The notes: generated by a model from the sequence alone, not told the origin. Positions 33,596 through 44,122 are shown, counted from the first letter of the stretch. The stretch: 64,000 bases of DNA from an uncultured Prevotellaceae bacterium (GCA_902775075.1 CACYKX010000010.1:19585-83584); one strand, 5' to 3'. A program made the numbers and translations.

Positions 33596-35002
33596 TTATT
33601 CAATTCCAAGAGCTGCTTTGGCATTCTTATCATCTGGACTTAGTTCTAGAAGCTTCTGATAATATGGTTTTGCTTCTTCCAGATTATTCTTGGTACCCCA
33701 GTAGTAGTAACCAATATTTTGTAATGCAGAAATCAAAGTACCTTTGTCATCAGCACTTAGGTTGTCTTTATTAGGCTCAAGGTTATTGATAATCTTCAAG
33801 AGATATTCTGCACCTTTGTCATCGAAACCACAAGATGTACCTTGGATACCAGCCTGCAAATATGCCCAATTCTGTAAAGAAGGCCATTTCTTTGCCATGT
33901 TCTCATAAATAGCGATAGCTTTGTCGAAGTTAGCTTGTTTATGGTCGTTCTTCTTTACTTTCTGTATATAAATGTTAGCGAGTTTAGCGAAGTCTGATGG
34001 AGTAGTGTTATCGCTATTATCCATATATTTTTGGCTCCACTCAAGTGCTTCGTCCTCTTTACCTGCTGCTGTATATACCTCTGAAATATACTGATAAGGC
34101 TTAAAGTCTTTGTTGTTCAATTCAAAGGCTTTCTTGAAGGCTTCCACTGCAGCATCGTATTGTGTAGCGCCCTTTAATGCCAATCCATAGTATGTATAGT
34201 CACGTGCAGACTTCTTTACTGTATCATTCTCAATAACGAGTTTGGCATTCTTCAATGCTTCGTCATATTTTTGCAAGTCAACAGCATCCCACATAGATAC
34301 TCTGTAGAAAGAAATGTCATTAGGGAATTTGTTGATACCGAATTGCGCTACATCAAAACTCTTGTCTTTGTTGTTATTCATGTAAGCAGATACAGCATAC
34401 TCAAACAAATAGTATTCTGATAAGGTATTGATATCACACTTGTTGAAATATTCTACAGCCTTGTCATATTTCTGTCCTGTATAGAAAGTATTTGCTGTTT
34501 CTGCATTGATAGGGAAGTCTGGACGAACTTCTTGTAACTTTAACAGAGCTTTAGCAGACTCTTCAGGATCGACCTTCTGGTAGATACGTGAATAGCTCAT
34601 ATATCCCTGAGGATTTTGCGGATCCATGATCATGGCCTGCTGATACCAACTTGCAGCATCACCACCGTTGTCTTTCATTACTTGAATGTCACCTAAAAGG
34701 ATATAAGCATCACCGAAATTCTTATTCTTAGCGATTGCAAGATTTGCCATCTCCTCAGCTTCAGCATATTTCTTGTTCATCGCAAAGATGTTTCCAAGTG
34801 CTACCAATGCTTTTGGATCTTTCTTAAATGTCTTCTTGTAATTCTTGATGAGGTCTTTTCCTGCTTCAGCATTATTAGGATCAGCTTTTAAGGCTTGCTC
34901 AATAGGGGTAAGTAAATTTTTGAAATTTACATCCTGTGCCATTACTGGAGTTGATAAACTTAGTACCAAGGCGCCAGCTAATAAATATTTCTTTGTTTTC
35001 AT
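33596..35002 (-). CDS. Exported TPR-repeat protein
   Basis: 468 residues with a signal peptide (MKTKKYLLAGALVLSLSTPV then MAQ) and many tetratricopeptide repeats of the form AEAEEMANLAIAKNKNFGDA, spread from about 25 to the end. TPR proteins act as protein-binding scaffolds, here in the periplasm. It is the last gene of the exbB-exbD-exbD-tonB-pstS-like operon, 74 nt after its neighbour. Start chosen at MKTKKYL because it begins the signal peptide. Confidence 0.9.
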   Translation of the reverse strand: MKTKKYLLAGALVLSLSTPVMAQDVNFKNLLTPIEQALKADPNNAEAGKDLIKNYKKTFKKDPKALVALGNIFAMNKKYAEAEEMANLAIAKNKNFGDAYILLGDIQVMKDNGGDAASWYQQAMIMDPQNPQGYMSYSRIYQKVDPEESAKALLKLQEVRPDFPINAETANTFYTGQKYDKAVEYFNKCDINTLSEYYLFEYAVSAYMNNNKDKSFDVAQFGINKFPNDISFYRVSMWDAVDLQKYDEALKNAKLVIENDTVKKSARDYTYYGLALKGATQYDAAVEAFKKAFELNNKDFKPYQYISEVYTAAGKEDEALEWSQKYMDNSDNTTPSDFAKLANIYIQKVKKNDHKQANFDKAIAIYENMAKKWPSLQNWAYLQAGIQGTSCGFDDKGAEYLLKIINNLEPNKDNLSADDKGTLISALQNIGYYYWGTKNNLEEAKPYYQKLLELSPDDKNAKAALGIE

Positions 35003-35076
35003 AATCAATTTCTTTAATGAATACAATATGTATTTATTGGTAAGACGTTTAACGTCCTAGAAAGTTTATATTTTTA

Positions 35077-36039
35077 TTATCTCTTAACATCGACAGTCTT
35101 TATGGTTATATCACCACGATAAGGTAACAAACCCGATTTAAATATGATCAACTGTCCTCTAGGGTTGGTAATGTAGTTGGCAAAACTCCATGGTAGTGCT
35201 TTGCTTGGGTCTACTACATTACAATATAGTGTTCTTACGAATGGGTATCTTCCATCCAGTAAGTATGCCTGGTATGGTTTCCAACTATTCATTGGAGTTG
35301 CTTCTTTAGCTATAGATACCGACATAACATGAATATTCTTCTTGAATGTAGTGTTTGTGGAGTCTCTCTTGTCATTTAGCCAATTGGAACCAATGATTCC
35401 GATCGCATTTGGAGTCTTATCAACGTAGTCAATAACGGTTTTACTATTCTTAGCTGCAAATACCGATGGACTTGTTATGTGTTTACCTCCTAAGATCGAA
35501 TCCTCAACATAGTGTAAAGTAGCACTTGCTCTGTTGTCAAATACCACTTCTATATCTCCTCTTTTGCTATTTGGATTTATATCACTCCATTTTGTAGCTT
35601 GACCAAGCAAAATCTTCTTCACGTTATTTACGGTGATGCATGTGTCGTTATTTGCTCGGTTTACAATTAGCGCTAAGCCATCGTAGCCAATAGGGAATAC
35701 TTGAGGAATAATATTCTTGGACTTGAAATATGCAATTTGCCCATCTGATAATCCTCTTGATGTTATAAGCAAACAAGTTTTCATACCTTCCAGCATCTTA
35801 AAACCTGTTATTTCATCTGTATAAATAGATTTTAAATGTGCTTTAGGATATTCAAATTCGAACTGTTGACGTTCTTCTTCGATAATGGGACTAAAACTTT
35901 CGTCAGAGACGAATGTTATCGTCCCTGACGTCGGTGTATCTGTTCTACTACCTTTTTTCTTGTTCCCGCCACAGGCAGAGAACAAGAAAATAGTAGACAG
36001 TGTTAATCCTACTAATATGTAAGATAATGTTCTTTTCAT
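35077..36039 (-). CDS. PstS-like substrate-binding lipoprotein
   Basis: 320 residues with a lipobox (LFSACGG, lipidated Cys) and a fold like PstS phosphate-binding proteins (GTITFVSDESFSPIIEEE, YDGLALIVNRAN, KKILLGQATKWSDIN). No PstCAB genes are nearby; it instead follows tonB by 2 nt and is followed by the TPR gene. So the link is to TonB function and the true ligand is unknown. Confidence 0.85.
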   Translation of the reverse strand: MKRTLSYILVGLTLSTIFLFSACGGNKKKGSRTDTPTSGTITFVSDESFSPIIEEERQQFEFEYPKAHLKSIYTDEITGFKMLEGMKTCLLITSRGLSDGQIAYFKSKNIIPQVFPIGYDGLALIVNRANNDTCITVNNVKKILLGQATKWSDINPNSKRGDIEVVFDNRASATLHYVEDSILGGKHITSPSVFAAKNSKTVIDYVDKTPNAIGIIGSNWLNDKRDSTNTTFKKNIHVMSVSIAKEATPMNSWKPYQAYLLDGRYPFVRTLYCNVVDPSKALPWSFANYITNPRGQLIIFKSGLLPYRGDITIKTVDVKR

Positions 36040-36041
36040 TA

Positions 36042-36887
36042 TTACTGTAATCTGAAAGTTACAGGTACGTTATATTTCACACGTACAGCCTGACCATTCT
36101 GTTTACCAGGAGTCCAGCGTGGCATGCTACGTACTACACGTGCTGCTTCACGATCCAAAGATGGGTCTACTGACTTCAAAATATTTACATCAGTAATAGA
36201 ACCATCGCGCTCAACAACAAAGCCTACGATAACACGTCCTTGTACTCCATTCTCTTGTGCAACAACAGGATATTTGATGTTGCTATTAAGGTAAGACATC
36301 AAAGCACCGGTACCACCTGGGTAAGAAGGCATCTGCTCTACCATATCGAATACCTTATTGCTTACTTCTGGTTTTGGAGCTGGTGGTGGAGGAGGAGTAC
36401 CTACGGCAATATCATTACGTACTGCTTCAACAGTACGATCAGTAGTACCTTTTACGTTCTCGGTACCTACTGCTACCTTTGCGTCCAACTGGTCCATCTG
36501 CTTAACCTGATTTTCCTCTTTTACGAGTTCATCTTTCTTGATGACAGGTGCTGTAAATTTCTGAGTTTGACGTGCTACTGGAATTTCCTTCTTAGGTTCA
36601 ACCTTTGGCTTAACAACATCTTTCTTCTCTCTCTTCTTTGCTTGTTCTTGAAGCTTAGAAAGTTGTAGAGCCTCGAGACGTGCTTGAGCAGCTTCATCAG
36701 CTTTTTGCTTTTGAATCTTATAAACAAGGAATCCACCAATCAGAAGTGCAGCTACTACCAAGATTGTTAAGGCTTTGATGTTACGACCAGAAGTTCCCAT
36801 ACGGAGCTTGTAGGCACCATATGCTTTGTTCTTGTCGGCGAACACCAAGTCGACCCATTTAGGATCATATAAATCTATTTTTGCCAT
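36042..36887 (-). CDS. tonB: TonB energy transducer
   Basis: Links the inner-membrane proton motor to outer-membrane receptors. The 281-residue product has a cytoplasmic start, one TM segment (about 39-57), a Lys/Pro/Glu-rich periplasmic spacer with PPPPPAPKPEV, and a C-terminal TonB domain (YPGGTGALMSYLNSNIKYP, later RVIVGFVVERDGSI). It follows two exbD genes. Confidence 0.95.
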   Translation of the reverse strand: MAKIDLYDPKWVDLVFADKNKAYGAYKLRMGTSGRNIKALTILVVAALLIGGFLVYKIQKQKADEAAQARLEALQLSKLQEQAKKREKKDVVKPKVEPKKEIPVARQTQKFTAPVIKKDELVKEENQVKQMDQLDAKVAVGTENVKGTTDRTVEAVRNDIAVGTPPPPPAPKPEVSNKVFDMVEQMPSYPGGTGALMSYLNSNIKYPVVAQENGVQGRVIVGFVVERDGSITDVNILKSVDPSLDREAARVVRSMPRWTPGKQNGQAVRVKYNVPVTFRLQ

Positions 36888-36916
36888 TTTTCTTGTTTTA
36901 ATTGTTTTACGTTATA

Positions 36917-37576
36917 TTAAAGTTTAATGTTACGAGATTTCAAGAGTCTCAAATCATCGTCATTAATCTTGTCAATAACGTAGGTTCCAATATTCAATAT
37001 CTGCATTTCATCGAGAGCGTCGACCATATTCTTATATGTAGCATTATCACTAGGTTTGATAATGATAGTCAAAGTAGGAATCTTTTCTCCATCAGGAAGC
37101 TGACCACCTTTGAGCTCACTAAGTTTCTTCTGATAGATGCTATCAGGATACATCTTAGGATTCTGAGCTTTCTTCTGGTTAAGTTCCTTAACAGCTAAAG
37201 AAATTCTCTCAACAGGGCGTGTTCCGTTCTCTGTTGCATGGTTACGAAGAACAGTACGGATACCATCCTTTGCATTTCCCCATGTAGCTTCCTTCAACCA
37301 AGCAGGGTTGTCATATTGAGGGATACCCTCGCCATAGTACAACTTGTTGTCTGCAGTTACATATAAGGTAACAGACTCTGAAGCCTTAGCCTCATTCTTC
37401 TGGTCCTCTTGTGTGTTCTGGTCATTACTTGGCATGGTTAATTCCATGGTCTGAGGCTTACTCAATGTGGTACAAAGCATGAAGAATGTAATCAACAACA
37501 TCAACATATCCACCATTGGTGTGAAGTCGACGCGTACATTGACTTTCTTCTGCTTACTTTCTTTACTTTTTGCCAT
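36917..37576 (-). CDS. exbD: ExbD-family biopolymer transport protein (second copy)
   Basis: 219 residues with one N-terminal TM segment after a basic start; DFTPMVDMLMLLITFFML carries the conserved Asp of the proton path. The periplasmic domain has an inserted, variable section. It begins 1 nt after the first exbD stop. The two ExbD proteins differ clearly, so they may form mixed complexes. Confidence 0.93.
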   Translation of the reverse strand: MAKSKESKQKKVNVRVDFTPMVDMLMLLITFFMLCTTLSKPQTMELTMPSNDQNTQEDQKNEAKASESVTLYVTADNKLYYGEGIPQYDNPAWLKEATWGNAKDGIRTVLRNHATENGTRPVERISLAVKELNQKKAQNPKMYPDSIYQKKLSELKGGQLPDGEKIPTLTIIIKPSDNATYKNMVDALDEMQILNIGTYVIDKINDDDLRLLKSRNIKL

Positions 37577-37577
37577 A

Positions 37578-38219
37578 TTATTCGTCCTCCTTCTTTAACT
37601 GAGTAATCATGTAGTAATGACTCTCGTCCATATCCTGAAGCTCGTTCATAACCTTCTTAACAGTTTTGTAAGGAGTTGCAGCGTCAGCCTTTAAAGCGAT
37701 CTTGATATCTTCATTAACTGTACGTGCAGCATTTACCCACTGCTGGAACTCACTCATACCACCATCGATAGAATCGAGAGGAATACCCTTTGTAGGAAGA
37801 GCTTTCTGACGAGCTTGTGATGGAAGAGCAAGATATGCTGCGAGCTCTTTCATAGGAACTCCAAATGTAGACTCACCAGCGAAGGTTTCCTCTTGCTTTG
37901 GACTTAAAGTGATGTTGAAAGCACTAGTCATAGAGCCGAGAGTATTCTTCAGGTTGTCTGCATTATCAATACTCATAAATACCTGACCTTCTCCAGTAGG
38001 TTTGCCAGCGGCATCCTTTTCTGGGCTTACCAGGATTGTTAATACGCCGTTCTCAGGCACCTTGATTTCAGACACAGAACCTGGTGTGTTTACCTTCACA
38101 GGCTCACTCTTTACGAATGTAGAGGTAAGCATGAAGAAAGTAAGCAACAGGGTCATAACGTCTGACATAGGCGTCATATCGATCCAAACGTCACTTTTCT
38201 TAATTTTTACTTTACCCAT
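37578..38219 (-). CDS. exbD: ExbD-family biopolymer transport protein (first copy)
   Basis: 213 residues; the TM motif DMTPMSDVMTLLLTFFML has the conserved Asp. The periplasmic part is Gly/Pro-rich then helical. It lies 30 nt after exbB. A purine-rich AAGGAGG inside its last codons precedes the second exbD, but coding can explain it. Confidence 0.93.
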   Translation of the reverse strand: MGKVKIKKSDVWIDMTPMSDVMTLLLTFFMLTSTFVKSEPVKVNTPGSVSEIKVPENGVLTILVSPEKDAAGKPTGEGQVFMSIDNADNLKNTLGSMTSAFNITLSPKQEETFAGESTFGVPMKELAAYLALPSQARQKALPTKGIPLDSIDGGMSEFQQWVNAARTVNEDIKIALKADAATPYKTVKKVMNELQDMDESHYYMITQLKKEDE

Positions 38220-38249
38220 AGCGATAAAATTTTAAAGGGTTAGCAAAAA

Positions 38250-39089
38250 TTAAGCCTCTTCTGTGTGGTTAGCTTCGTATGTCTGAGCAATTGAGTAACC
38301 TACCTCGTCGAGTGCGTATGTCAACTTATCAACCTTGTTTGTGTAGTAGTTGTAAGATACAACAGCACACCAAGAAGTTGCGATACCGAAAGCTGTATTG
38401 ATCAAGGCCTCAGAGATACCCTGTGATAGAGCAGCAGAGTCAGCACCACCACCTGCAGACAAAGCAGAGAATGAACGGATCATACCGGTTACAGTACCAA
38501 GAAGACCAGTCAATGTACCCAATGTTACAATAGTAGCGATGATTGGGAGGTTCATTGTAAGAGTAGGCATCTCAAGCTGAGTTGCTTCCTCGTGAGCCTG
38601 CTGGATCTTAGCAACCTTCTGGCTCTTCTTAAGAGCAGCGTTAGCACCTGATTCCATATCCTTGTAAGCAGCAAGTGAAGCGTTTACAACGTTAGCTACA
38701 GAACCACCTTCTTTGTCGCAGAGCTGCTGAGCTTTAGCGATGTCACCTGCATTCATTGCAGCCTTGATGTTAGCAACAAACTTTGGAAGAGAACCCTTAC
38801 CGAAAGCAGTCTTAAGAGCCAACCAACGCTCAATAGACATAGCCAATACTGTATACAACAAAGTGTGGATAACTGGAACGACTAGACCACCTTTGAAGAT
38901 AGTACCCCATACGTCTGCTGGGTTAGTTTTAGCCTCACCATCCTGGAAGTGTGAAGGATCACCGAACCATGTGTAGAACAAGACGAAAGCGATTACTGCG
39001 CATACGACGATAATCCAGAATGCGCCTCTAACTCCCTGGAAGCCCTTTGACTGTTTCTTAGGGCTTGACTTTTGATTTGTAGTTGCCAT
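38250..39089 (-). CDS. exbB: ExbB/TolQ-family proton channel
   Basis: 279 residues with several TM segments: one near 27-45, one near 72-92 and the MotA/TolQ/ExbB core from about 165 (LPIIATIVTLGTLTGLLGTV and ALINTAFGIATSWCAVV). The N-terminus is longer than in E. coli ExbB, as usual in this phylum. It opens the operon; a reverse TATCTTTG at 39201-39208 is a possible -7 element with an about 100-nt leader. Confidence 0.94.
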   Translation of the reverse strand: MATTNQKSSPKKQSKGFQGVRGAFWIIVVCAVIAFVLFYTWFGDPSHFQDGEAKTNPADVWGTIFKGGLVVPVIHTLLYTVLAMSIERWLALKTAFGKGSLPKFVANIKAAMNAGDIAKAQQLCDKEGGSVANVVNASLAAYKDMESGANAALKKSQKVAKIQQAHEEATQLEMPTLTMNLPIIATIVTLGTLTGLLGTVTGMIRSFSALSAGGGADSAALSQGISEALINTAFGIATSWCAVVSYNYYTNKVDKLTYALDEVGYSIAQTYEANHTEEA

Positions 39090-39249
39090 AATTTTAAAAT
39101 TTAAATTTTAGTTATTAATGAATTATAGTTATTAAATTTCCTTATAGTTAAAGTTAACATTTTGCGTTTTTACGCATAAAGTGCATACTTTTTCTCTCGG
39201 CAAAGATAACTAATTAGAAGTAAATACGTGCCTAATTAAGAAGTTTTAA

Positions 39250-39282
39250 CGGGATAATCGCATAAAAAGTGCGAATATCCCG
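39250..39282 (-). terminator. Hairpin after the aminotransferase gene
   Basis: CGGGATAATCGCA (39250-39262) pairs with TGCGAATATCCCG (39270-39282) with one mismatch. A reverse-strand T-tract after it is weak, so terminator strength is uncertain. Confidence 0.55.
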
Positions 39283-39307
39283 ATAAATGCAGCTTGACAG
39301 TAATATT

Positions 39308-40501
39308 TTACTTCAACTTTGCTAGATTTTCCTTAATTCTGCGCATTGCTTCGATGATGTTTTCATCACTTGTTGCATAACTCATTCTGAAGCAGTTTGG
39401 ATCTCCGAAAGCATCTCCTCCTACTGTCGCAACGTGAGCTTTTTCCAAAAGGTACATTGCAAAGTCTGTGGAGTTGTTGATTGTCGTTGTTCCGTCGCTT
39501 TTACCAAAGAAACTTGAAATTTTAGGGAAAAGATAGAAAGCTCCTTGTGGAACGTTCACTTCGAATCCCGGAATCTCTTTTGATAGTTTTACGATTAGGT
39601 CTCTTCTGCGCTCAAATGCCTTTCTCATGTCCTCTACACAGGTTTGGTCTCCAGTGTATGCAGCGATAGCAGCCATCTGACTTACAGAACTTGTTCCACT
39701 GGTGTATTGTCCTTGGAGTTTATTGATTCCCTTCACGATCCATTCGGGAGCAGCCACCCATCCAAGTCGCCATCCTGTCATTGCATACGCTTTTGAAACA
39801 CCGTTGCAGATGATAGTTTTTTCTTTCATTCCTTGGAACTGAGCGATACTGTTATGTTTACCGATATAGTTGATATGCTCATAGATTTCGTCAGAAAGTA
39901 CGAATAAGTTTTCATGCTTACTTATCACTTTTGCGAGTTCCTCTAGTTCTTCTTTGCTATATACACTTCCTGTAGGATTGCTAGGAGAGCAAAGAATAAG
40001 CATTTTAGTTTTTGGTGTGATGGCTTTTTCTAATTGTTCTGCAGTAATTTTGAAATCTTGCTCAAATCCTGCATTAATAATAATAGGTGTACCACCTGCA
40101 AGTTTTACCATCTGTGGATAGCTTACCCAATATGGTGCAGGGATGATAACTTCATCTTCAGGATTTACCAAGGCGAGGATAGTGTTACATACGCCTTGTT
40201 TGCCTCCTGTCCCTACAATAACCTCACTTGCTTTATATTCGAGTTGATTTTCCTTCTTTAATTTGGCAACAATTGCATTTTTTAAGGCTGGATATCCAGG
40301 AACTGGAGAATATTTAGAATAGTTGTCTTCAATAGCTTTCTTTCCAGCTTCTTTAATGTGGTCTGGTGTCATGAAATCAGGTTCTCCGACGCTCATGTTG
40401 ATGACGTCAATGCCCTGTGCTTTCATTTCACTACTCTTTTGTGACATTGCTAGCGTCGCAGAAGGCGCTAAACGATTTAAACGGTTAGATAATTGTGCCA
40501 T
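39308..40501 (-). CDS. PLP-dependent aspartate-type aminotransferase
   Basis: 397 residues of fold type I, subgroup I-gamma. It has the PLP Lys in NGVSKAYAMTGWRLGW, the Asp/Tyr block VLSDEIYEHINY and the Arg of FRMSYATSD. Probable substrate is aspartate/2-oxoglutarate, but this subgroup also includes prephenate and other aminotransferases. Start chosen at MAQLSNRLNRLAPSAT. A reverse TACTTTTG at 40535-40542 could be its -7 element. Confidence 0.9.
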   Translation of the reverse strand: MAQLSNRLNRLAPSATLAMSQKSSEMKAQGIDVINMSVGEPDFMTPDHIKEAGKKAIEDNYSKYSPVPGYPALKNAIVAKLKKENQLEYKASEVIVGTGGKQGVCNTILALVNPEDEVIIPAPYWVSYPQMVKLAGGTPIIINAGFEQDFKITAEQLEKAITPKTKMLILCSPSNPTGSVYSKEELEELAKVISKHENLFVLSDEIYEHINYIGKHNSIAQFQGMKEKTIICNGVSKAYAMTGWRLGWVAAPEWIVKGINKLQGQYTSGTSSVSQMAAIAAYTGDQTCVEDMRKAFERRRDLIVKLSKEIPGFEVNVPQGAFYLFPKISSFFGKSDGTTTINNSTDFAMYLLEKAHVATVGGDAFGDPNCFRMSYATSDENIIEAMRRIKENLAKLK

Positions 40502-40571
40502 AATTCTTTCAATTCTTGTAATTGATTGTTTTTGCAAAAGTAATCATTTTATTCGTTTTAAAGAAAAAAAT

Positions 40572-40617
40572 ATGGCATTATTTCACAATCTTGCTTTTAT
40601 TTGTGAAATAATGCCAT
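40572..40617 (-). terminator. ribBA terminator
   Basis: A 17-bp perfect stem (40572-40588 with 40601-40617), 12-nt loop; on the reverse strand it is followed by an eight-T run. A strong intrinsic terminator for ribBA. Confidence 0.9.
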
Positions 40618-40643
40618 GATAATCATCTATAAAACTGAAGATG

Positions 40644-41855
40644 TTAATCCAAATGTAGGTTATGTCCCATTCTGTCTCTCTTGGTTTTCAAGTATCGAAC
40701 ATCGAATCTGTTAGGACTTACCTCGATAGGTACATTTTCTACGATTTCCAATCCGTAAGCTTCTAGTCCAACTCGTTTTGTTGGATTGTTTGTCATGAGT
40801 CTCATCTTGTGTACACCCAAGTGACGGAGCATCTGAGCGCCACATCCATAATCTCTTTCGTCAGGTTTGAAGCCGAGGTGAATGTTTGCGTCAACAGTAT
40901 CTAGTCCTTGTTCCTGAAGCTTGTATGCAGCGATCTTGTTCATGAGTCCAATACCTCTGCCTTCTTGCTGCATATAGATAAGGACGCCCTTTCCTTCTTT
41001 CTCGATCATTTGCATGGCTTTGTGTAATTGTTCTCCACAATCACAACGTTGACTTCCTAAGATGTCGCCAGTAGCACAAGAAGAATGTACACGTACGAGA
41101 ATAGATTCTCCCTCTTCCCATGTTCCTTTGATGAGTGCCATATGTTCCAAACCGTTGCTTGTCTGACGGAAAGGAATAAGATGGAAGTGACCATACTCGG
41201 TAGGTAGATCAACTTCTTCGCCTACTTCAATGCTTGATTCTTTCTTGAGTCGATATGCGATAAGGTCTTTTATTGTTATGATTTTAAGTCCCCATTCTTT
41301 AGCTCTTTCTTGTAACTCGGGCATACGTGCCATGGTACCGTCTTCGTTCATGATTTCCATTAAGGCACCTGCAGGGTATAGGCCTGTGAGTTTACATAGG
41401 TCGACGGCAGCTTCCGTATGACCACTTCTGCGCAAAACTCCATTGTCTTGAGCGTAAAGAGGGTTGATATGTCCTGGTCGGCCAAAGGTCTGAGGAGTAG
41501 ATTTCGGATTTGCAAGGGCTTTGATTGTTTCCGCTCTGTCGTGAGCAGAAACACCAGTAGTACAACCTTCCAGTTTATCGACAGTAACAGTAAAAGGTGT
41601 ACCAAGCATGGAAGTATTTTCTTCTACTTGTCGTGGTAAATCCAACTCGTCAGCACGCGACAATGTGATAGGCGCGCAAAGTACACCTCGTGCGTTCTTG
41701 AGCATAAAGTTAACCTTTTCTGCTGTTATCTTTTCTGCTGCTATGATGAGATCGCCTTCGTTTTCTCGATCCTCATCGTCAACGACGATAACGAATTTAC
41801 CGTCTTTGAAATCCTTTAAGGCATCTTCAATCTTGCTTAATTTAAACTCTTCCAT
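40644..41855 (-). CDS. ribBA: Bifunctional DHBP synthase / GTP cyclohydrolase II
   Basis: Makes two riboflavin precursors from ribulose 5-phosphate and GTP. The 403-residue product has the RibB half (about 1-205; [25 protein letters not shown]) and the RibA half with zinc cysteines ([18 protein letters not shown]) and [13 protein letters not shown]. It follows the LptF/G gene by 17 nt; riboflavin and envelope genes may share a transcript. No FMN riboswitch was seen. Confidence 0.96.
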   Translation of the reverse strand: MEEFKLSKIEDALKDFKDGKFVIVVDDEDRENEGDLIIAAEKITAEKVNFMLKNARGVLCAPITLSRADELDLPRQVEENTSMLGTPFTVTVDKLEGCTTGVSAHDRAETIKALANPKSTPQTFGRPGHINPLYAQDNGVLRRSGHTEAAVDLCKLTGLYPAGALMEIMNEDGTMARMPELQERAKEWGLKIITIKDLIAYRLKKESSIEVGEEVDLPTEYGHFHLIPFRQTSNGLEHMALIKGTWEEGESILVRVHSSCATGDILGSQRCDCGEQLHKAMQMIEKEGKGVLIYMQQEGRGIGLMNKIAAYKLQEQGLDTVDANIHLGFKPDERDYGCGAQMLRHLGVHKMRLMTNNPTKRVGLEAYGLEIVENVPIEVSPNRFDVRYLKTKRDRMGHNLHLD

Positions 41856-41872
41856 ATTAATACCTATTTTAG

Positions 41873-43771
41873 TTACATGTCTTTTGTTCTATTGATAATA
41901 TTCTCGTTTGTGACTTTAATGACTTGTAGGTCATGTAATAGACGTAAACGGAATGACCACATTCTTATATATAGGAATGCTCCTACAGGGATGAGGATAG
42001 CTGCAATAGCGTTCATCCATTTGTTTTCGAAAGGTCGGGTATGAGCTTTCGTAGAGATGATAGGATATTTGTTGATTTCTGTCAATATGACTTTATCCTT
42101 GGTGTTACTGAGATCTTCAATAATTCTTTCCAAGTGTTCATTCATTTCCTCTATTTTGTGATCAGGCTTGAACTTGAAGAATACATCGATAAAGTTAGGA
42201 GCATGCTTTAGGTTGTGTTCTAAATTGTAGATGCTGATAGATTTGTTGATGATTTCAAGTTCTTTAGCATCATCTTCGTATTTAGGTTCTTCGATGATTA
42301 CCTCCTTACTAAAGATGTGACGCTTCATGCGAAGTCCAAGAAGATGCATGAAGAAGCTGCGATATACGTCCATGTTGAAGACCACAGAATCCTTGTTGGC
42401 CTTGTAAGTTACAAAGCATGCTAATGGGATGAGGATAGCTGGAGATAATCCCTTTCCGAACCATACCGTCCACATACCTCCGCGTGCCATTCTGTATCCT
42501 GTGTTGTCTAGAATATAATAGATAATGAATACCAAAACGGAAATGATGACTGGGAGACCAAGACCACCTTTTCTGATAATAGCGCCGAGTGGAGCACCAA
42601 TGAAGAAGAATATTAAGCATGATAAAGCCAGCGTAAACTTATTGATGGCTTCGATTTCATGTTCACGGATAATCTTATCACCATCTTTTGTGATCATACT
42701 TTTGAAGTCAAGGTCGCTTACAGCATTTTGGACCCTGTTCATGGCTATAGATATAGCCTGCTGTTTCTTTTGAGGAGGCAGATGCATGTATGCAGAATCA
42801 AAGTTGCATGCATTATTGTCAGCCATCTTCAGATATTTCAGAGAATCCCTTTTGCTGATGCCAGAGTGATAGAAATAAGAAGCTTGAGCTTGTGCATAAT
42901 AGCTTCTTCCGATGCTATCATATATAAGGTTTAATGAGTCCAAGTCGTTATGAATCTGTGCAAGTCCTTTTCCTCTTGCGTTGTTTGAAAGACTTGCCAT
43001 ATCCGTCATGTTAAAATCAGCATCGAAATCGATAACAATTTTCTTTGCTGTGAAAGTTTCTCGGCGATATGGTACGGCAGCGCTGTTTCCGAATTCTGAG
43101 CTTTGCATATTCTGAAACCATTCACCGCTCCAAAGCTTAAGAATCAAATGTTTTTTCTCAGCCGTCGATTGTAACATTCCTGAGTCCGCAAGAATGATAG
43201 CTTGATCCTCGTAACTGTTAGTCATACGATATATCATGATACCATACAACTTGCCAGTCTTTACATCTTTCTTCTGAACGTATAGATTACTGTTCGGGAT
43301 GCCATCGTAGAAGATGCCCTCAGGAATTTCAAGTTCTGGACTCTTTTGCTTCATAGAAATCAGCATCTGAGCGAGCTTCATGTTAGCATCCGGGCCGATG
43401 TTATTCTCGAAGTAGAAAGACATACTCATGATACAAATCGTGATAAATATCAACGACCTAAAAGCTTGCATGAGTGATATACCTGCAGCTTTGATAGCTG
43501 TAAGCTCAGAAGATTCACCTAAATTACCAAATGTAATCAAAGACGATAGCAGGATGGCGAGCGGGAGAGCCTGAGGTACTAGCATCAAACCCATATACCA
43601 AAAGAACTGTGCCATGATTTCCATAGACAGTCCTTTACCAATAAGATCATCGATATATCGCCAAAGGAATTGCATCATTAGCACAAACTGACATATAAAG
43701 AATGTGCCCATGAATAGTAAACCAAACTGTTTGGCAATGAAGATATCTAGTTTTTTAATACGAAGATTCAT
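41873..43771 (-). CDS. LptF/LptG-family permease (YjgP/YjgQ)
   Basis: 632 residues; an inner-membrane component of lipopolysaccharide export. The start [20 protein letters not shown] and the block [20 protein letters not shown] are typical, with six TM segments around a large periplasmic jellyroll. It is longer than E. coli LptF (about 366), with an added C-terminal cytoplasmic stretch and a final TM near 605-622. Reverse TAATTTTG at 43808-43815 is a possible -7 element. LptF versus LptG cannot be told. Confidence 0.88.
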   Translation of the reverse strand: MNLRIKKLDIFIAKQFGLLFMGTFFICQFVLMMQFLWRYIDDLIGKGLSMEIMAQFFWYMGLMLVPQALPLAILLSSLITFGNLGESSELTAIKAAGISLMQAFRSLIFITICIMSMSFYFENNIGPDANMKLAQMLISMKQKSPELEIPEGIFYDGIPNSNLYVQKKDVKTGKLYGIMIYRMTNSYEDQAIILADSGMLQSTAEKKHLILKLWSGEWFQNMQSSEFGNSAAVPYRRETFTAKKIVIDFDADFNMTDMASLSNNARGKGLAQIHNDLDSLNLIYDSIGRSYYAQAQASYFYHSGISKRDSLKYLKMADNNACNFDSAYMHLPPQKKQQAISIAMNRVQNAVSDLDFKSMITKDGDKIIREHEIEAINKFTLALSCLIFFFIGAPLGAIIRKGGLGLPVIISVLVFIIYYILDNTGYRMARGGMWTVWFGKGLSPAILIPLACFVTYKANKDSVVFNMDVYRSFFMHLLGLRMKRHIFSKEVIIEEPKYEDDAKELEIINKSISIYNLEHNLKHAPNFIDVFFKFKPDHKIEEMNEHLERIIEDLSNTKDKVILTEINKYPIISTKAHTRPFENKWMNAIAAILIPVGAFLYIRMWSFRLRLLHDLQVIKVTNENIINRTKDM

Positions 43772-43972
43772 TTCTATACTTACTTAGGTAAACTAATTAC
43801 CAACTTGCAAAATTAATACAAAAAAGTCAAATACTCGCCATTTTACGTTTTTTTTTGATTTTATATACCTATTATTTATAGTAGGTATTTGTTGTTGTTC
43901 GTTCTGAATATAGTATTTGTTATTTCTTCAAGACATAAAAATTGCAGAAAACGAAAAATATTTTGCTAAAAA

Positions 43973-44004
43973 TTTGGTGCATTAAAAAAATATGTCTATC
44001 TTTG
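43973..44004 (+). promoter_or_regulatory. tRNA-Met promoter
   Basis: TTTG (43973-43976), 20 nt, TATCTTTG (43997-44004): full consensus, about 36 nt before the tRNA 5' end. Confidence 0.7.
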
Positions 44005-44043
44005 CACCCGCAAACGACAAATTTAAGTTTCGATTGCTACGTT

Positions 44044-44117
44044 GGCGGGATAGCTCAGCTGGTTAGAGCGTCGGATTCATAATCCGGAGGTCGTGGGTTC
44101 GGGTCCCACCCCCGCTA
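44044..44117 (+). tRNA. tRNA-Met (CAT)
   Basis: A 74-nt cloverleaf: acceptor GGCGGGA, D arm GCTC/GAGC, anticodon loop TTCATAA (CAT at 44078-44080), T arm GTGGG-TTCGGGT-CCCAC, discriminator A. CCA is not encoded. The anticodon stem lacks the GGG/CCC of initiator tRNA, so it is elongator Met, or Ile2 if lysidine-modified. Position 7-66 is an A-C mismatch in the acceptor stem and 1-72 a G-U pair. Confidence 0.93.
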
Positions 44118-44122
44118 CAAGT

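Noticed and set aside
37570..37600. Shine-Dalgarno for the second exbD
   Set aside because: AAGGAGG is within the last codons (Lys-Glu-Asp-Glu) of the first exbD, so coding alone explains it.
40502..41900. FMN riboswitch for ribBA
   Set aside because: ribBA follows the LptF/G gene by 17 nt, with no room for the element.
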